This document shows positions 61,271 to 64,000 of a stretch of 64,000 bases of DNA, in pieces. Positions within the stretch are counted from its first letter, which is position 1, and the number at the start of each line of letters is the position of its first letter. Both the position numbers and the translations under genes were made by a program. This DNA comes from Mycolicibacterium moriokaense (lineage in GTDB: Bacteria > Actinomycetota > Actinomycetes > Mycobacteriales > Mycobacteriaceae), in the NCBI RefSeq assembly GCF_010726085.1, contig NZ_AP022560.1:4650001-4714000 (forward strand), written 5' to 3'. The notes under the pieces were generated by a model. The model saw only the letters and a list, made by a program, of their open reading frames with translations, was not told the origin of the DNA and made no database searches.

Positions 61271-62377
61271 GTGGGTGCCAGTGAAGCCGCCGAACTCCGT
61301 GCCGCCGTCCGTAATTTCCTTTCGACCGCGTCATCCAGCGACCGGGTGCGGGCACTCATGGAAACGGTGCAGGGTTACGACCGGGACACGTGGCTGCGCA
61401 TGGCTTCGGAACTCGGTTTGCACGGGATCGCGGTGCCTGAGCAATGGGGCGGTGCCGGCGCGGGCGCAGCCGAACTCGGCGTGGTATTCGAGGAGATGGG
61501 GGCCGCGCTCCTATGCTCGCCGTTCTTCTCGACTGTGGCGATGGCCGCTCAGGCGCTTATCGCCGCCGGCGACCGGGCCGCCATGTCGGACTATCTACCG
61601 GCGATCGTCGACGGTGGGTGCACCGCCACACTGATCCTCAACGGACGCCTCGATGCGTGGGACCCCGCGTCGGTGTCGCTGACCGCGCACCGAAACGGTG
61701 ACGCGTTCTCGCTGTCCGGTGAAGCGGGGCGAGTTCTCGACGGGCACACCGCCGATCTCATACTCGCCGCGGCCCGTACCGAAGCGGGGATCTCACTGTT
61801 CGCCGTGTCCGCGGACGCCCACGGCCTGGAGCGTGAGGCGCTCGCCGGACTCGACCGCACACGCAAGATCGCGCGGATCCGGTTCGACGATGTGTCCGCA
61901 CGGCTCATCGGTACCGATGGTGATGCCGCACCCGGATTAGCCCGCGCATCCGATCTCGCCATCGTGGCACTGACCGCCGAACAGGTGGGAGCCGCGCAGC
62001 GATGCCTGGACATGGCCGTCGCGTACGCCAAGGAGCGCATCCAGTTCGGCCGCGCAATCGGCAGCTTTCAGGCCATCAAACACCGGTGCGCCGACATGCT
62101 GGTGCTCGTCGAGGGTGCGCGATCCGCGGCGATGCATGCAGCGGAGGTCGCAGACACCGATGAGCTCTCGCGTGCGGCCTCGGTGGCGAAAATGGTTTGT
62201 TCAGAGGCACTTCTACAAGTCGCCTTGGACAATATGCGCATCCACGGTGGCATCGGATTCACCTGGGAGCACGACGCACACCTATACGTGCGACGCGCCA
62301 AGGCCAGCCAGTTGATCTTCGGTAGCCCCGACCACCACGCGCAACGCTTGGCAGACCTCGTTACGTCTTCACACTAG
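61271..62377 (+). CDS. Acyl-CoA dehydrogenase
   Basis: A 368-residue acyl-CoA dehydrogenase homologue of intermediate size. N-terminal helices show GLHGIAVPEQWGGAGAGAAELGVVFEEMGAALLCSPFFST; the C-terminal domain has KERIQFGRAIGSFQAIKHRCADMLVLVEGARSA and IHGGIGFTWEHDAHLYVRRAKASQLIFG. This resembles the beta-type subunits of heteromeric mycobacterial enzymes, so it may need a partner encoded elsewhere. GGAGG lies 7-11 bases before the GTG. The next gene follows after 14 bases. Confidence 0.9.
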   Translation: MGASEAAELRAAVRNFLSTASSSDRVRALMETVQGYDRDTWLRMASELGLHGIAVPEQWGGAGAGAAELGVVFEEMGAALLCSPFFSTVAMAAQALIAAGDRAAMSDYLPAIVDGGCTATLILNGRLDAWDPASVSLTAHRNGDAFSLSGEAGRVLDGHTADLILAAARTEAGISLFAVSADAHGLEREALAGLDRTRKIARIRFDDVSARLIGTDGDAAPGLARASDLAIVALTAEQVGAAQRCLDMAVAYAKERIQFGRAIGSFQAIKHRCADMLVLVEGARSAAMHAAEVADTDELSRAASVAKMVCSEALLQVALDNMRIHGGIGFTWEHDAHLYVRRAKASQLIFGSPDHHAQRLADLVTSSH

Positions 62378-62391
62378 CCGGAAGGATCACC

Positions 62392-63291
62392 GTGCCCATC
62401 TCGTTCTCCCTTGAACTCCCCACCCAGCGAGTCGAATCCGCTGCGGAGTTCGTCACCGCCGAAGCCATCGCCGACGTCGCGCGTGCGGCCGAGGCGAGCG
62501 GCTATCGCGCCGTGCACGTCACCGACCATCCCGCGCCCGACGCGAAATGGCTGGACCACGGTGGACACCATGCACTTGATCCCTTTGTCGCGCTGTCGTT
62601 CGCGGCCGCCGCAACGACGGATGTGCGACTTCTGACCAACGTCTACATCGCCGCGTATCGCAACCCGTTCCTCGGCGCGAAGTCGATCCACAGCTTGCAT
62701 GTGCTGTCCGGCGGCCGCCTCATCGTCGGCACCGCTGCGGGTTACCTAAAGCCCGAATTCAGAGCGCTGGGAATCGATTTCGACAATCGCGGTGCGTTAC
62801 TGGACGAGGCTTTGGATGTGTTGGCGAAAGTGTTCGCCGGCGATGATGTCGCCTACGAGGGGATCTCGTTCGCCGCCCGTGGTGTCCGGTTGCGCCCCAT
62901 CGCTGCTCCACCCCCGATCTGGGTCGGCGGCAACAGCAAGCCGGCTGTGCGTCGGGCGGTATCCCGCGCTCAGGGGTGGGCTCCGTTCAACACGTTCGGC
63001 TATGCCGCCGCCTCGCGAACAGCGGAGATCTCGACCGTCGATGAGTTGGCGTCCGCCATCGCGTGGGCCAGCAAGTACGCCGCGGAGATCGGGCGCACGG
63101 ACCCACTGGACATCTGCTTTTCAGCGGGGAACCTCCTGGACGACAGCCGGTCGGCCGACGAACGGCATGCCACGATCGCCAAGCTCGAGGCCGCGGGGGT
63201 CACCTGGCTTGTCGTCGCGCCGACCGGTGCCGACCGCGGCGAGTACATCGAGCGGGCGCGCGCCTTCGCCGCGGAGTTCATCACGCCATGA
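62392..63291 (+). CDS. LLM-class F420-dependent oxidoreductase
   Basis: A 299-residue luciferase-like protein: YRAVHVTDHPAPDAKWLDHGGHHALDPFVALSFAAAATTDVRLLTNVYIAAYRNPFLGAKSIHSLHVLSGGRLIVG covers the cofactor pocket (about 39-115), then PPIWVGGNSKPAVRRAVSRAQGWAPF. The pattern fits the F420 subfamily, as dehydrogenase or reductase. GTG start with GGAAGGA 6 bases upstream. Its end overlaps the convergent SnoaL-like gene by 11 bases. Confidence 0.88.
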   Translation: MPISFSLELPTQRVESAAEFVTAEAIADVARAAEASGYRAVHVTDHPAPDAKWLDHGGHHALDPFVALSFAAAATTDVRLLTNVYIAAYRNPFLGAKSIHSLHVLSGGRLIVGTAAGYLKPEFRALGIDFDNRGALLDEALDVLAKVFAGDDVAYEGISFAARGVRLRPIAAPPPIWVGGNSKPAVRRAVSRAQGWAPFNTFGYAAASRTAEISTVDELASAIAWASKYAAEIGRTDPLDICFSAGNLLDDSRSADERHATIAKLEAAGVTWLVVAPTGADRGEYIERARAFAAEFITP

Positions 63292-63718
63292 GGCTCTGTT
63301 CGGCGAACGCGTCAACGCTGATCCGGCGCCGGGCGAACAACCAGCGGCCGTCGACCGGCACGAGCACATCGCGATAACGACCCCAGTGGTCGAGTCCGAT
63401 GTCGGTGTGGACCGCGAAATAGCTGCTCACCTCGACTCTGTCGCGGGAGACCGCGCCGAACCGGATGCTGGAGACGTGGTGGCGAACGTGGGACGGCATC
63501 CGGCGCACCGGATCGGGTTCCCTGGCCAGCGCGCCCCCAAGGCCCTGCTCGATCGCGGTAGGACCGACGAGTGGTTCGTCGCCGCCGGTGAACTCGAGAA
63601 CGCCATCCGGGGCAAAGCACGCCGCCAGGGCGCTGAGATCGAACCGGTCGGTGGCTGCGGTGTAGTCGGCGAGCGTCTGGCGCACCGACTCACGGATCTC
63701 GAGCTCCCACCCATCCAT
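63281..63718 (-). CDS. SnoaL-like (NTF2 superfamily) protein
   Basis: A 145-residue protein with the usual SnoaL_4 pattern: ESVRQTLADYTAATDRFDLSALAACFAPDGVLEFTGG, then SHVRHHVSSIRFGAVSRDRVEVSSYFAVHTDIGLDHWGRYRDVLVPVDGRWLFARRRIS (about 75-135). The ATG at 63718 is chosen because GAGGGAGA lies 5-12 bases upstream. It is the fourth such small protein in the island. Function unknown. Confidence 0.83.
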   Translation of the reverse strand: MDGWELEIRESVRQTLADYTAATDRFDLSALAACFAPDGVLEFTGGDEPLVGPTAIEQGLGGALAREPDPVRRMPSHVRHHVSSIRFGAVSRDRVEVSSYFAVHTDIGLDHWGRYRDVLVPVDGRWLFARRRISVDAFAEQSLMA

Positions 63719-63729
63719 TGCGTCTCCCT

Positions 63730-63747
63730 CTGGAAAATGCATTCTCA
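63730..63747. promoter_or_regulatory. Half-conserved TGAGAA-N6-TTCTCA site, site 6
   Basis: CTGGAA-N6-TTCTCA keeps one perfect half-site and 9 of 12 bases overall, in the divergent region between the SnoaL-like gene and the cysteine hydrolase gene. Confidence 0.4.
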
Positions 63748-63768
63748 CACACGATAACGTCTGTTCTC

Positions 63769-64000
63769 ATGCCGCAACCGAGCCTGCTCGACCTGTTGAA
63801 TCCGTCCACGACCGCATTGGTCACCCAGGAGTGCCAGGGTGGGGTGATAGGCCCGCAGGCCGGCCTGCCGATGCTGGCCGACGAGGCGCGGCGTGAGGCA
63901 ATTCCCAACATCGCGACGCTGCTGGACGCGGCGCGGGCGACAGGGGTGCCCGTCGTCCACTGCCTGATGCAGAAGCGTGCGGACAACCGCGGGTCGAACA
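63769..64000 (+). CDS. Isochorismatase-like cysteine hydrolase, 3' partial
   Basis: The first 77 residues of a protein that runs off the window. It opens LLDLLNPSTTALVTQECQGGVIG and continues IATLLDAARATGVPVVHCLMQKRADNRG, matching the N-terminal strand and helix of isochorismatase-like hydrolases. The usual DxQ motif reads TQECQ, so Glu may replace the catalytic Asp. TAACGT at 63755-63760 lies 8 bases before the ATG, a likely leaderless promoter. Confidence 0.75.
   Translation, partial: MPQPSLLDLLNPSTTALVTQECQGGVIGPQAGLPMLADEARREAIPNIATLLDAARATGVPVVHCLMQKRADNRGSN

Overview
The window looks like chromosome of a fast-growing, environmental Mycobacterium (Mycolicibacterium). The DNA is GC-rich. 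It carries a recognisable mycobactin mbt-2 locus with two IdeR-type iron boxes, a pgm/crcB neighbourhood like that of M. tuberculosis, many TANNNT -10 elements lying 5-9 bases upstream of an ATG (leaderless transcripts), and a dense set of CoA-dependent catabolic genes with luciferase-like (LLM) flavin/F420 oxidoreductases.

Region 1 (1-4966) is the end of an integrated mobile element of the actinomycete integrative and conjugative (pSAM2-like) type. It holds a HUH replication initiator (5' end outside the window), an excisionase and a tyrosine integrase, then a VapBC45-like toxin-antitoxin pair and a small membrane protein. It ends against the 3' end of a tRNA-Ala(GGC) gene, the likely attachment site.

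Region 2 (5023-21701) is core chromosome: MFS transporter, phosphoglucomutase, universal stress protein, two fluoride channels, the mbt-2 siderophore-lipid locus (mbtL-mbtM-mbtN and convergent mbtK), a secreted Pro/Gly-rich protein, a SRPBCC-TetR pair with a clear operator, a patatin-like lipase, and a GlcNAc module (EIIA-nagB-nagA divergent from EIIBC).

Region 3 (21750-64000) is a catabolic island of about 42 kb that continues past the window. It encodes four acyl-CoA synthetases, six acyl-CoA dehydrogenases, five enoyl-CoA hydratases plus an apparent relic of a sixth, a MaoC-like hydratase, a thioesterase, a thiolase-fold/DUF35 pair of the Ltp2 aldolase type, an HpcH aldolase, a TauD-type dioxygenase, a D-2-hydroxyacid dehydrogenase, four SDR proteins, an MDR alcohol dehydrogenase, three LLM oxidoreductases, a nitroreductase, three metal-dependent amidohydrolases plus a relic of a fourth, four NTF2/SnoaL-like small proteins, and TetR and IclR regulators. 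Most genes sit in tightly overlapping operons (ATGA/GTGA junctions). The logic suggested is CoA activation, repeated dehydrogenation and hydration, retro-aldol and hydrolytic C-C cleavage of a branched or cyclic substrate such as a terpenoid or alicyclic acid. The substrate cannot be read from the sequence. A shared palindrome, TGAGAA-N6-TTCTCA, recurs in several promoter regions of the island and probably defines its regulon; a separate tandem operator lies beside the IclR gene. An IS256-family element (49853-51304, with an 8-bp target duplication) has inserted inside one of the operons.
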